Origin: CAZCPB01 sp044223975
GTDB lineage: Bacteria > Planctomycetota > Phycisphaerae > Phycisphaerales > UBA1924
DNA length: 64,000 nt
NCBI GenBank assembly: GCA_044223975.1
Contig: JBGALI010000019.1
Coordinates: forward strand, 46,313-110,312
Direction: 5' to 3'
The notes below the pieces were generated by a model. The model was not told where the DNA came from, searched no databases, and worked only from the letters and a program-made list of their open reading frames with translations. The position numbers and the translations under genes were made by a program. Below are positions 8,273-16,553 of the stretch, piece by piece (positions within the stretch are counted from its first letter, which is position 1; every line of letters starts with the position of its first letter).

Positions 8273-10129
8273 TTGCGCGCTGCGCCGAGTGAACTTCGAG
8301 CCAAGGCCCAGGCACCCGCGGCCGGTACCAACCCCAAGCCGTACCGTATTTTTCGGATGGCCCGGTTCGGGCGGCCGGTGCTGGCAACCCCGACCGCGCC
8401 GCTGGAGCTTCGCCTCTCGGGGCTGATGCGGTTCCAGGCGCACACGGGCCGGCGGGTGATGTACCGGCGGGTCATGCGCTGGCTGATGAAGCTGGGGCTG
8501 GACCACTGGTTCTCCGAGGACGCCGCAAGCCCGATCGACCCGGCGCTGGGCTTTGATTTCAACCGGTGGCTGGACCAGGCGCGCGGGGACCTGGGGGAGC
8601 CGGGCCTCACGGCGACGGTTATCTGGCCGAGCGAGCCGAGCCGCAAGCGCATCTACGTGCACCTCTTCGACGCCGCGGCTCGTCCGGTCGGGTTCGCCAA
8701 GGTGGCGATGAACGAGGACAACGACCGGCGCCTGGCCCGCGAGGCGGCGATGCTGAGCGAGCTGCGGGGCCGCAACCTCCGTCACTTACGGGTGCCGCGG
8801 GTGCTGGCGCACAACTCCTGGCAGGGCCACCGGTACCTGATCCTCGAGCCGGTGCCCGAGCGTGGGGTGTCGAAGACGAGCATGAACCACGACTTTCCGC
8901 GCGAGGTCGCGGAAGAGTTCGCGGGCGCGGCGCGGGCCGTCGCGGGCGCCGACGTGCCATCGCTCTCGTGGTGGGCGGAGTACGAGCGTCGCCTGACGCC
9001 CGAGGGCGCGGCCTTCGACCGTGAACTCCGCGGCTTGATCGCCGACGGGGTGCGGGTGCGGCGGCAGCACGGGGATTTCGGGCGGCACAACATCGTGAGC
9101 GTCGACGGCCAGCCGTGGGTCTTCGACTGGGAAGAGTCGAGCGAGGACGCGCCGGCGACCACCGACGAGGTGTCGTACTGGACGACCTCGTACCTGCGGG
9201 GCTTCATGACGCGCCCCAAGCCGCACGTCCGCATGTTCGCCGACCGGTTCCTGCGCGGCGCGACGCACCAGCGCCGGTGCGATGTGCTGCTCTCGATCGC
9301 CTTCCGGTACTCGCTGGGAATGTCCACGGCCGCGGCGGTCATCCGGCACTGGCCGTGCGTGAGCGCCGAAGCGGGGTCGGTCGACACGTACCGCGCCGTC
9401 TTCGCGCCGCGCGCCAAGGCCGAGGAGTACGAGAAGAGCATGTGCCAGAGCGGCGGGTACGCCGAGGTGCTCTGGCAGACCGAGAAGGAGCAACTGGCCG
9501 GGGTCATCGCCGAGCTGCGCCGCGCCCGCCCGCGCATCGAGAGCCTCGACTTTGCGGCGGGCACCGGCAGGATCACGCGCTTCGTGGAGGGGCTGGTCGA
9601 TTCGTCGACCGCCATCGAGATCTCCCCGGCGATGATCGAGGTGGCCCGGCGGAACGTGAAGAACTCGACGATCCTGTGCAAGGACGTCACTTCGCCGGAC
9701 GATGTTATCGAGGGGAAGTACGACCTCATCACCGCCTTCCGGTTCATCGTCAACGCCGAGCCGGCGCTGCGATTGGCGGGCCTGAAGGCCCTGGCGGCAC
9801 GCCTCCGCGACCCGGGCAGCGTCCTGGTGTTCAACAACCACGGGAACCTCTTAAGCCACAAACTGATGATGTGGCCGCTGCACCGCCTCAGGCGGAGGGG
9901 AACGAAGTGGTCGCCCGACGGCAACTACATGACCGACCGGGCCGTCCGCGATCTGGCCGACCGGGCCGGGCTGAAGATCGAGCGGGTCCTGGGGTGCGGC
10001 CTCCTGAGCGGACGCGGGGCTTCGCTGCTGGGATTTGAGCGGGCGGTCCGATGGGAAAGGGCGCTCGCGAAGGGGTGGCTGTCGAACTTCGGCGGCAACC
10101 AGATGTATATTGCAAGGCGGAAGCTCTAG
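8273..10129 (+). CDS. Phosphotransferase (kinase-like) and SAM methyltransferase fusion
   Basis: A protein of about 618 residues. The N-terminal part is an APH/LPS-kinase-like fold. It has a lysine in FAKVAMNEDND, an acidic helix after it, the catalytic loop HGDFGRHNI near residue 266 and the metal-binding VFDWEESS after it. From about residue 420 a class I methyltransferase follows, with the SAM-binding loop DFAAGTGRI and the acidic AIEISPAMIE. Kinase plus methyltransferase is the domain pair of WbdD, which caps O-polysaccharide chains with methyl phosphate, but the order is reversed here and no coiled coil is present. The first standard start is TTG 8273. The frame is open back to 8165, and a CTG at 8213 lies 5 bases after AGGGAGG, so translation may begin 20 codons earlier. 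Confidence 0.8.
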   Translation: MRAAPSELRAKAQAPAAGTNPKPYRIFRMARFGRPVLATPTAPLELRLSGLMRFQAHTGRRVMYRRVMRWLMKLGLDHWFSEDAASPIDPALGFDFNRWLDQARGDLGEPGLTATVIWPSEPSRKRIYVHLFDAAARPVGFAKVAMNEDNDRRLAREAAMLSELRGRNLRHLRVPRVLAHNSWQGHRYLILEPVPERGVSKTSMNHDFPREVAEEFAGAARAVAGADVPSLSWWAEYERRLTPEGAAFDRELRGLIADGVRVRRQHGDFGRHNIVSVDGQPWVFDWEESSEDAPATTDEVSYWTTSYLRGFMTRPKPHVRMFADRFLRGATHQRRCDVLLSIAFRYSLGMSTAAAVIRHWPCVSAEAGSVDTYRAVFAPRAKAEEYEKSMCQSGGYAEVLWQTEKEQLAGVIAELRRARPRIESLDFAAGTGRITRFVEGLVDSSTAIEISPAMIEVARRNVKNSTILCKDVTSPDDVIEGKYDLITAFRFIVNAEPALRLAGLKALAARLRDPGSVLVFNNHGNLLSHKLMMWPLHRLRRRGTKWSPDGNYMTDRAVRDLADRAGLKIERVLGCGLLSGRGASLLGFERAVRWERALAKGWLSNFGGNQMYIARRKL

Positions 10130-10159
10130 GGAGCCGCGCCCGGGGGCGAGGGGGTCGTC

Positions 10160-11848
10160 GTGGGGTCGACGGAGGTCACGGACAGGCCGCAGAAGCGAGA
10201 GGCGCACCGCGCGGCGGTGCGCATCGCGACGAATTACGTGCGCCTGGGCCTGAACCTGGCCCTGGGGCTCACGTTCGTCCCGTTCGTGATCCACTGGGTC
10301 GGCGCCCGAGCCTTGGGCCTGATCATCCTGCTGGGGGCGGGAGTGGGGATCGCGGCCATGTTCCGCGAGATCACGGTCCGTTCGGTGGTGCGGGAGTTGT
10401 CGGCGGCGTACCACACCGAGGACGACGCGCACTTCCGCAAGGTCTTCAACTCGTCGCTGGTCGTCAGCCTGGCCATGTCGTGCATCGCCTCGGTGCTCTT
10501 CACGGTCCTGTATTTCTGCCTGCCGCTGCTGGACATCCCGACCGAGTTCGACGGCGCGGCGCGGGTCATGGTGGTTTCGCAGGCGGTCTATATCTTCATC
10601 ACGACGACGCTGTCACCGATCTTCAACATGCTCGTCGTGACCGAGCGGTTCGTGCGGTACAACCTGTGGATCCTGGCCGAGCGCAGCACGATGCTGCTGA
10701 CGGCGGTCGCGCTGTTCTACTTCCTGGGCCCCACGCAGGTGCTGGACCCGGTCACCCATGCGCTCGACCCGGTGGCGACGGCGGCCCGGCGCGCGGTCGC
10801 GATCTCGGACTGGTCGATGGCCGTGGCGACGCTGCAGTGCCTCACGTTCATCGCCCCGGTCGTGCTGATCATGATCTCCGACCCGCGCCTGCGGCCGACG
10901 CCATCTCTGGCGTCCCGGGACGGCGTGCGGGTCGTCAGCAAGACGCTGGGGCTCTACGTGCTGGTCGAGATGGCCAGCATGCTCTACGAGAAGGTCGGCC
11001 AGCTGATCGTCAACATGTTCTTCGGGCTGCTTGGCAACACCATCTTCGGCATCGCCTACCAGTTCGTCTCGTACGTCCGCCAGGCCACGGTGGGCGTGAC
11101 GTTCGGCCTCGACGCCGTCTCCGCCCGTCTCAGCACCGAGGGCGAGAAGCCGCTGCGGGCCCTCATGCACCACTCGACGCGCCTGCACGGGCTGGTCGCC
11201 CTGCCCACGGGGGTCGCGGTCTTTCTGCTCGCCGAGCCGCTCATCCGCCTGTGGGTCGGCGGCCGCTTCTTGTCCCCCGAGGAGTACGTCCCGGGGATCG
11301 TGCTGACGGTCAAGATCATGTCGATCTCGATGACGGCGCGGGCCATCGCCGAGGGATGGACCACGATCCTCTACGGGGCCGGCTTCTTGCGGCGGTACGC
11401 CCCACTGGTGCTGGTCGGCGGCGTGATCTTCCCCCCGCTGGCCGTCTCGCTGCTTAAGCTCAACGGAGCCCCGGCGAACCCTGGGTTCACGCTCTTCCTG
11501 GTCCCCGGCCTGTTCTGTGCGATGCACTTTACGATCTACTGCCTGATGCTCCCCTGGATCGCGGCACGGTGCATCGGGGTCAGCTACGTCCAGATGTTCC
11601 TGCCCCTGTGGCGCCCGGTCTTCATCACCACCCTGTCCGGGGCGGTGCTGGCCTTTGTCCTTCCCGCCATCGCCCGCGATCCGACCCGGCCGGGGGTGCT
11701 CGCCCTGGCGGTAGCCGTGGCGGCGTTCGGGGCGGTGTACGTGCTGCTGGCGATGGTGCTGGTGCTGAACGGAGCTGAGCGTGAGCGGTTTGTGTGGGGT
11801 CCGCTCCGGCGGCTGCGCAAGAAGGGCGGCTCGGGCGGCATCGCCTGA
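10160..11848 (+). CDS. Polysaccharide flippase (Wzx-like, MOP superfamily)
   Basis: A polytopic inner-membrane protein of 562 residues with roughly 12-14 hydrophobic segments. A short charged cytoplasmic head (TDRPQKREAHRAAVRIATNY) leads into the first helix, as in Wzx-type flippases. The N-terminal YVRLGLNLALGLTFVPFVIH and the later ILYGAGFLRRYAPLVL fit the oligosaccharide flippase group. Such proteins move undecaprenyl-linked repeat units from the cytoplasmic to the periplasmic face. It starts at GTG 10160, 30 bases after the kinase-methyltransferase gene. With the Wzy-like protein at 14910 it defines the locus as Wzx/Wzy-dependent. Confidence 0.82.
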   Translation: MGSTEVTDRPQKREAHRAAVRIATNYVRLGLNLALGLTFVPFVIHWVGARALGLIILLGAGVGIAAMFREITVRSVVRELSAAYHTEDDAHFRKVFNSSLVVSLAMSCIASVLFTVLYFCLPLLDIPTEFDGAARVMVVSQAVYIFITTTLSPIFNMLVVTERFVRYNLWILAERSTMLLTAVALFYFLGPTQVLDPVTHALDPVATAARRAVAISDWSMAVATLQCLTFIAPVVLIMISDPRLRPTPSLASRDGVRVVSKTLGLYVLVEMASMLYEKVGQLIVNMFFGLLGNTIFGIAYQFVSYVRQATVGVTFGLDAVSARLSTEGEKPLRALMHHSTRLHGLVALPTGVAVFLLAEPLIRLWVGGRFLSPEEYVPGIVLTVKIMSISMTARAIAEGWTTILYGAGFLRRYAPLVLVGGVIFPPLAVSLLKLNGAPANPGFTLFLVPGLFCAMHFTIYCLMLPWIAARCIGVSYVQMFLPLWRPVFITTLSGAVLAFVLPAIARDPTRPGVLALAVAVAAFGAVYVLLAMVLVLNGAERERFVWGPLRRLRKKGGSGGIA

Positions 11849-11941
11849 AGCCGAACTGAGGTTGCGGAATCACTCGAACTCGCGTGTCCGCCGACCGATA
11901 AGGAGTCCATCTCACCCGCCCCGGGGTGAGGGCCGGGCGGA

Positions 11942-11970
11942 TTGCCGCTCCGCCGGGCCTTCGGTATAGT
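11942..11970 (+). promoter_or_regulatory. Probable sigma-70-type promoter before the SGNH/MBOAT pair
   Basis: TTGCCG at 11942-11947 and TATAGT at 11965-11970 are separated by exactly 17 bases and lie 67 bases upstream of ATG 12038. Two small hairpins sit around it: CTCACCC/GGGTGAG at 11911-11930, and GGCGGA/TCCGCC at 11936-11954, which overlaps the -35. They may act as weak terminators for the flippase gene or as protein-binding sites. Assignment is by consensus only. Confidence 0.5.
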
Positions 11971-12037
11971 GACCGCCCCCGCGCCGCCACGTGACTGGTG
12001 GCCGAACTTTCCTGCCGCGGCAAGCGTTTGGGATCCC

Positions 12038-13240
12038 ATGACGGCATTGGACGCGACAACGGACGGCCGGCCCCCGATGGACCGGCGGAACCCGTTCTGG
12101 CGGTCCGTGGGCGCGGACTGGGTCAAGCGGCTGGTGACGCTGGCCGTGGGGATCGGTCTTGGCCTGTGGGTTCTCAATTACTACTACCAGAACCGGATCG
12201 TGCCCGACGAGCTGGCCCTGGGGGCCGGCACCAAGGCGATGGAAGCGTCGTGGCGTTCCAAGCCGCTGACCGCCCTTCGGCTTTCCGACTACTCGAGGGT
12301 GTACCCCGAATCATCCTCGCGCGAGGCGCACGCGCACGAGGCGGTGTGGCTCGGCAACTCTCAGCTGCACTCGGTCAACCAGTACAAGGACGGCGACACG
12401 TTGGCCCCCGTCTTTGCGTCCGAGCGTCTGGGCTGGCCGGTCTACGGGCTTTCCATCCCCAACGCGAGCCTGCAAGAACACCTGGTCGTGGGCCTGTGGG
12501 TGCTGCAGCACCGCGCGCCCGAGTGGCTGATCATTCCCGTCGTGTTCGACGACACGCGCGAGGACGGCCTGCGCCCCGACTTCAAGGTCCTCGACTCGCC
12601 CGGGCTGCGGGCGGCGCTGGCCGGGAGCGAGGCCGGGATCGAGCTGACGCGGGAGCTCGACAAGCTCGCCGCGGGCGAACGGGAGTCGCAGGGGACCACG
12701 CACTCGCACTTCTCGCTGCAGGTCATCGTCGAGAACGCCCTTGAAGGCTGGGCGGACCGGCACTGGGACGTGTGGGCCAAGCGCGGCGAGATCTTCTCGA
12801 CGTTCCTGGCGACCGACGTCTACCACCTCCGCAACTGGATCTTCGGCATCAACGCCACGACCAAGCGCCCGCGGATCCAGATGCGGTACGACAAGAACAT
12901 GGAGTCGCTCCGGGCCTTGCTCAAGGCCGCGGCAGACGCGCACGTGAAGGTGATCGTGTACATCCCGCCTTTGCGGTGGGACGTGAGCCCACCGTACCTT
13001 CTGGAACAGTACGAGGAGTGCAAGAAGGACACGCAGCGCCTGGCCCGCGAGGGGGGCGCGTACTTCATCGACATCGACCATGCCGTGCCCGACGGCCTGT
13101 GGGGAGAGGCGTACGGCGACATCGACTTCATGCACTTCCGCGAGGAGGGTCACAAGATCATGGGCGGCGCGATGGCCGCGACGATCCTGGGGGCCGAGTC
13201 CGGCGAGATCAAGCCCGCGGGCGCGGGGGGGACGAAGTAA
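12038..13240 (+). CDS. Membrane-anchored SGNH-hydrolase-like protein, partner of MBOAT O-acyltransferase
   Basis: A protein of about 400 residues with one N-terminal membrane anchor (LVTLAVGIGLGLWVLNYYY) and a periplasmic domain. Block I of the SGNH fold reads WLGNSQLHSVN, with the nucleophile serine near residue 106, and the catalytic Asp/His pair is DFMHF near residue 363. It lies 3 bases upstream of an MBOAT gene, the same arrangement as AlgJ/AlgX with AlgI or DltD with DltB. It most likely transfers acyl groups delivered across the membrane by the MBOAT partner onto exported polysaccharide. ATG 12038 is chosen; ATG 12077 just before the anchor is possible. Confidence 0.78.
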   Translation: MTALDATTDGRPPMDRRNPFWRSVGADWVKRLVTLAVGIGLGLWVLNYYYQNRIVPDELALGAGTKAMEASWRSKPLTALRLSDYSRVYPESSSREAHAHEAVWLGNSQLHSVNQYKDGDTLAPVFASERLGWPVYGLSIPNASLQEHLVVGLWVLQHRAPEWLIIPVVFDDTREDGLRPDFKVLDSPGLRAALAGSEAGIELTRELDKLAAGERESQGTTHSHFSLQVIVENALEGWADRHWDVWAKRGEIFSTFLATDVYHLRNWIFGINATTKRPRIQMRYDKNMESLRALLKAAADAHVKVIVYIPPLRWDVSPPYLLEQYEECKKDTQRLAREGGAYFIDIDHAVPDGLWGEAYGDIDFMHFREEGHKIMGGAMAATILGAESGEIKPAGAGGTK

Positions 13241-13243
13241 CCC

Positions 13244-14719
13244 GTGCTCTTCAACTCTCTCACCTACCTCGTGTTCATGGTGGTGCTGGCGCCCGCGGCG
13301 GTGTTCGGGCCGGCGTGGCTGCGTCGGGCGATCTTCCTGTGGGGAAGCCTGGTCTTCTACGCCTTCTGGCGGATCGACTTCACCGCGCTGGTCGTGTTCA
13401 CGGCCTTCGTGGATTACTTCGGCGCCGGGCGTATCGCCGCGTCCGACGACCCCAAGGTCCGGAAGATGTGGATCACGATCAGCCTCGTGATGAACCTCAC
13501 GGTGCTGGCGTTCTTCAAGTACTTCAAGTTCCTGGTCGGCTCGGGGGTGGGGCTGGGGTCGCTTCTGGGTGTTCACGTCGAGGTCTCGGCGGGCTTCCAG
13601 CACTTCCTGGACACGATCGTGCTGCCGCTGGGAATCAGCTTCTACACGTTCCACTCGCTGAGCTACGTCTTTGACGTGTACCGCGGGATCATCCCGCCCG
13701 TGCCCAACTTCCCGCAGTTCCTCACGTACGTGATGTTCTGGACGCAGCTGGTGGCCGGACCGATCCTGCGCGCCAGCGACGTGGTGCCCACGCTGCAGAA
13801 TTACAAGAAGCCCAGGGCGGGCGAGGTGGTGTACGGGCTGGAGGAGATCCTGCAGGGCCTGTTCAAGAAGCTGGTGATCGCCGACCAGATCGCCCCGATC
13901 GTGGACGCCGGGTTCGAGATCCCGGTGAGCCGGATGGGAACGCTGGACGTCTGGACGCTGTCGTTCCTGTTTGGCTTCCAGATCTACTTCGACTTTGCCG
14001 GCTATTCATCGATCGCGCTGGGCTCGGCCCGCGTGATGGGGTTCCACTTCCCTCCCAACTTCAACTGGCCGTACTTGGCCACGTCGCCCAAAGAATTCTG
14101 GAAGCGATGGCACATCTCGCTGTCGTCGTGGATCCGCGACTACCTGTACATCCCGCTGCAGGGCGCCAAGTTCAAGCCCGCGGCCCAGCGGGTGCTCGAC
14201 ACGACGGCGCAGGACGAGGTCACGCCGGCCCGCCGCAACTTCGCGCTCTTTGCCACGTGGTTCATCATGGGCCTGTGGCACGGGGCCAACTGGACGTTCG
14301 CGCTGTGGGGCGTGTGGCACGCGATCTTGATCTTCGTTCACCGCGCCACGGCGCCGGTGTGCGAGCGGCTCCCGATGTGGGTCCGGCGCGTCGGCGGCTG
14401 GGGCTTCACGCTCAGCTTCGCCATGCTCGGCTGGATCTTCTTCCGCGCCCGCACCGTCTCTGACTCGCTGCACATGATCGCCACCGCGTTCAACCCCGCG
14501 AAGCTCCGCGTGCGGGCGCTGCGCGAGAACGACTACCTGGTGGCGTTCGTGGTTCTGGTGGGCATGCTGATCACGGCCGGCGTGCTGAAGTACGCGTCCG
14601 GGGTCAAAGTCCCGGGCATCATCAAGTACCCCGTCATGGCCGCGGCGACCACGGTGATGTTCTTCGGGGTCTTCCTCTGCCTGCGGCAGGTCCAGCAGTT
14701 CATCTACTTCCAGTTCTGA
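13244..14719 (+). CDS. MBOAT family O-acyltransferase (AlgI/DltB-like)
   Basis: A polytopic membrane acyltransferase of 491 residues with about 10-12 hydrophobic segments. It carries the family signatures KEFWKRWHISLSSWIRDYLY and the active-site histidine in MGLWHGANWTFALWG near residue 345. MBOAT proteins of this type pass acyl groups from a cytoplasmic donor through the membrane for O-acylation of exopolysaccharide. Start GTG 13244 is 3 bases after the SGNH partner's stop, so the pair is a transcriptional and probably functional unit. A strong terminator follows at 14746. Confidence 0.9.
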   Translation: MLFNSLTYLVFMVVLAPAAVFGPAWLRRAIFLWGSLVFYAFWRIDFTALVVFTAFVDYFGAGRIAASDDPKVRKMWITISLVMNLTVLAFFKYFKFLVGSGVGLGSLLGVHVEVSAGFQHFLDTIVLPLGISFYTFHSLSYVFDVYRGIIPPVPNFPQFLTYVMFWTQLVAGPILRASDVVPTLQNYKKPRAGEVVYGLEEILQGLFKKLVIADQIAPIVDAGFEIPVSRMGTLDVWTLSFLFGFQIYFDFAGYSSIALGSARVMGFHFPPNFNWPYLATSPKEFWKRWHISLSSWIRDYLYIPLQGAKFKPAAQRVLDTTAQDEVTPARRNFALFATWFIMGLWHGANWTFALWGVWHAILIFVHRATAPVCERLPMWVRRVGGWGFTLSFAMLGWIFFRARTVSDSLHMIATAFNPAKLRVRALRENDYLVAFVVLVGMLITAGVLKYASGVKVPGIIKYPVMAAATTVMFFGVFLCLRQVQQFIYFQF

Positions 14720-14745
14720 GGCGCGTCCGGGATCCCCGGCGCCTG

Positions 14746-14785
14746 GGCCCGCGGTCGGTTTCTGAACGGATCCGCGGGCCTTTCT
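14746..14785 (+). terminator. Rho-independent terminator after the MBOAT gene
   Basis: GGCCCGCGG (14746-14754) pairs perfectly with CCGCGGGCC (14772-14780) across a 17-base loop and is followed by TTTCT. It lies 27 bases past the MBOAT stop, so the Wzy-like gene at 14910 probably has its own promoter. Confidence 0.7.
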
Positions 14786-14909
14786 GGCGGTTCGAGTTGC
14801 GGAATGCTTGAGCGGGCGTTCCCTTCGGTCGATCTTTGGTCGGCGTCGATCCGTACTATCGGAGCCCCTGCCCGGTGGGCGCAGGTCCCGCCCACTCCCG
14901 GAAGGCTGG

Positions 14910-16343
14910 ATGCAGATCTTTCTCGGATATTTCCTGGCGCTGGTCGCCCTCTGGCTGGGCTGGCGCATGATCAGGGACGCGCGCCGCGGCGTCGCTGATC
15001 TGTTCAGCGCGCGCAACTTCTTCCTGCTCGGGTTCATCGTCTTCCAGCTCACCAGCGCGTCGTTGACCCTGTTCACGGGGTTCTACGACGCGGTGCAGTG
15101 CGCCGACTACGGCAAGACCGGGCTCATCTACACGTTCATGGCGATGACGTTCCTGGCCCTCTTTCTGACGTTCTACCGCAAGGGCGGCTGGGCGACGCGA
15201 ATGGCCTCCAAGGTTCGCGGCAGGTACGGCTCGATCGGGCCCTCGACCACGCTGCTGATCGCCGTGCTCTTCCTGGCCGGCGCGGTTCTCTGGCGGCTCG
15301 TGCTCACGCAGATCCCGGTGTTCGGCGTGCTGGCGGTCGTGGTCGCTTCCGGTCTGGCGGCCACCGCGGCCGGGCTTGCCGCGTGGGTGTGGGCGCCGCG
15401 GTGGAACAACCCCGTGGTGGGGCTGCTGTCGCTGGCGATCATCGGCGGCTCGCTGACGGTCGTGTTCTTCGGTGACTTCGGGCGCCGCAACGCCTTGGAC
15501 ATCTTCCTGGCGTGTCTCTGGGGCGCGCACCACGGGCACTGGAAGCACATCGGCCTGAAGCGCGCCAGCTACCAGATCATCCCGGTCGGCACCGCGGCGA
15601 TGGTTTTTCTCGCGGCGTTCACCGCGGGGCGCGGGCAGCTGGCCGACAGCCGTCTGGGCGTCGCGGAAAGCTTCGCACGCCTGGGCAAGGGCGACATGTC
15701 CAAGGGCTTCCTGGACCTGGCCACCGGTCAGGCCGCGGCGGCGTGCAGCATGTGGCTCATCGACACGCGCCCCGATCCGTTCGAGTACCAGCCTTTTCAC
15801 ACGCTCCGCTATTTCATCTTCCACCCCATCCCGCGCACCCTCTGGGAGGGCAAACCCGTGGGGCTCGGTTCGCAGATGACCATCCAGGCCAGCGTGCGAA
15901 ACCGGAGCAAGGAATTCAGCTTCGGGCCGGGGCTCATGGGGCACATCGCCAACGACAACCCGTACCTCACGATGGTGCCGTACGCCTTCGGCTTTGCCTT
16001 CATGCTCCGGTTCATGGACCAGCTGGTGCGCAACCACCGCTTCAACCCGTTCATCATTATCCCGCTGGGCGTGGCCCTGGGCGACGTCGTCGGGCTGCCG
16101 CGCGGCGAGGCGGGGTTCTTCCTGTTCCGCATCACGACCATGACCGTCTCGGCGTGGGTCGGGATCGGGTTCTTCGGGATGATCGCCAAGGCGATGGGGG
16201 TGGTCATGCCGCCGCCCGACACGGCGCCGGTCCAGGCGCCGGTCGACGACCATGACGGGTCGTACGTCACCGGGTCCGACCTGATCGATCCGGCGCAGGC
16301 GGCGGCCTATTCGGAATCGCCCGACGCCGAGCAGGCGGCCTGA
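14910..16343 (+). CDS. Polytopic membrane protein, probable Wzy-like polysaccharide polymerase
   Basis: A protein of about 477 residues starting at ATG 14910, with 10 or more hydrophobic segments and a large extracytoplasmic loop (about residues 240-360). That loop contains RLGVAESFARLGKGDM and a motif run RYFIFHPIPRTLWEGKPVGL resembling oligosaccharide repeat-unit polymerases (O-antigen polymerase class). The C-terminal tail is Pro/Ala-rich and acidic. Wzy proteins are poorly conserved, so the call rests on topology, the long periplasmic loop and its place at the end of a locus with a flippase and several glycosyltransferases. It could instead be another envelope polysaccharide protein. Confidence 0.6.
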   Translation: MQIFLGYFLALVALWLGWRMIRDARRGVADLFSARNFFLLGFIVFQLTSASLTLFTGFYDAVQCADYGKTGLIYTFMAMTFLALFLTFYRKGGWATRMASKVRGRYGSIGPSTTLLIAVLFLAGAVLWRLVLTQIPVFGVLAVVVASGLAATAAGLAAWVWAPRWNNPVVGLLSLAIIGGSLTVVFFGDFGRRNALDIFLACLWGAHHGHWKHIGLKRASYQIIPVGTAAMVFLAAFTAGRGQLADSRLGVAESFARLGKGDMSKGFLDLATGQAAAACSMWLIDTRPDPFEYQPFHTLRYFIFHPIPRTLWEGKPVGLGSQMTIQASVRNRSKEFSFGPGLMGHIANDNPYLTMVPYAFGFAFMLRFMDQLVRNHRFNPFIIIPLGVALGDVVGLPRGEAGFFLFRITTMTVSAWVGIGFFGMIAKAMGVVMPPPDTAPVQAPVDDHDGSYVTGSDLIDPAQAAAYSESPDAEQAA

Positions 16344-16553
16344 GTGAGCCGCCGCGGCCGGGACTCCACCTCGGTTCTCGGAGGTGCGCCGCGCCGCTCG
16401 TGGGGGATGCGCGGGTGGCGCCGACGCCGTCGGCGGCAGCGCAGTTGCCCCGGTTGATCGCCAGGCCCGGGACGACGATCTGGTAGGTACGAGCGCCCGA
16501 CGGGCCCGAAGCCATGGCCCACCCCGTCGATCGCGCACCGCCCGGAGAGGATC

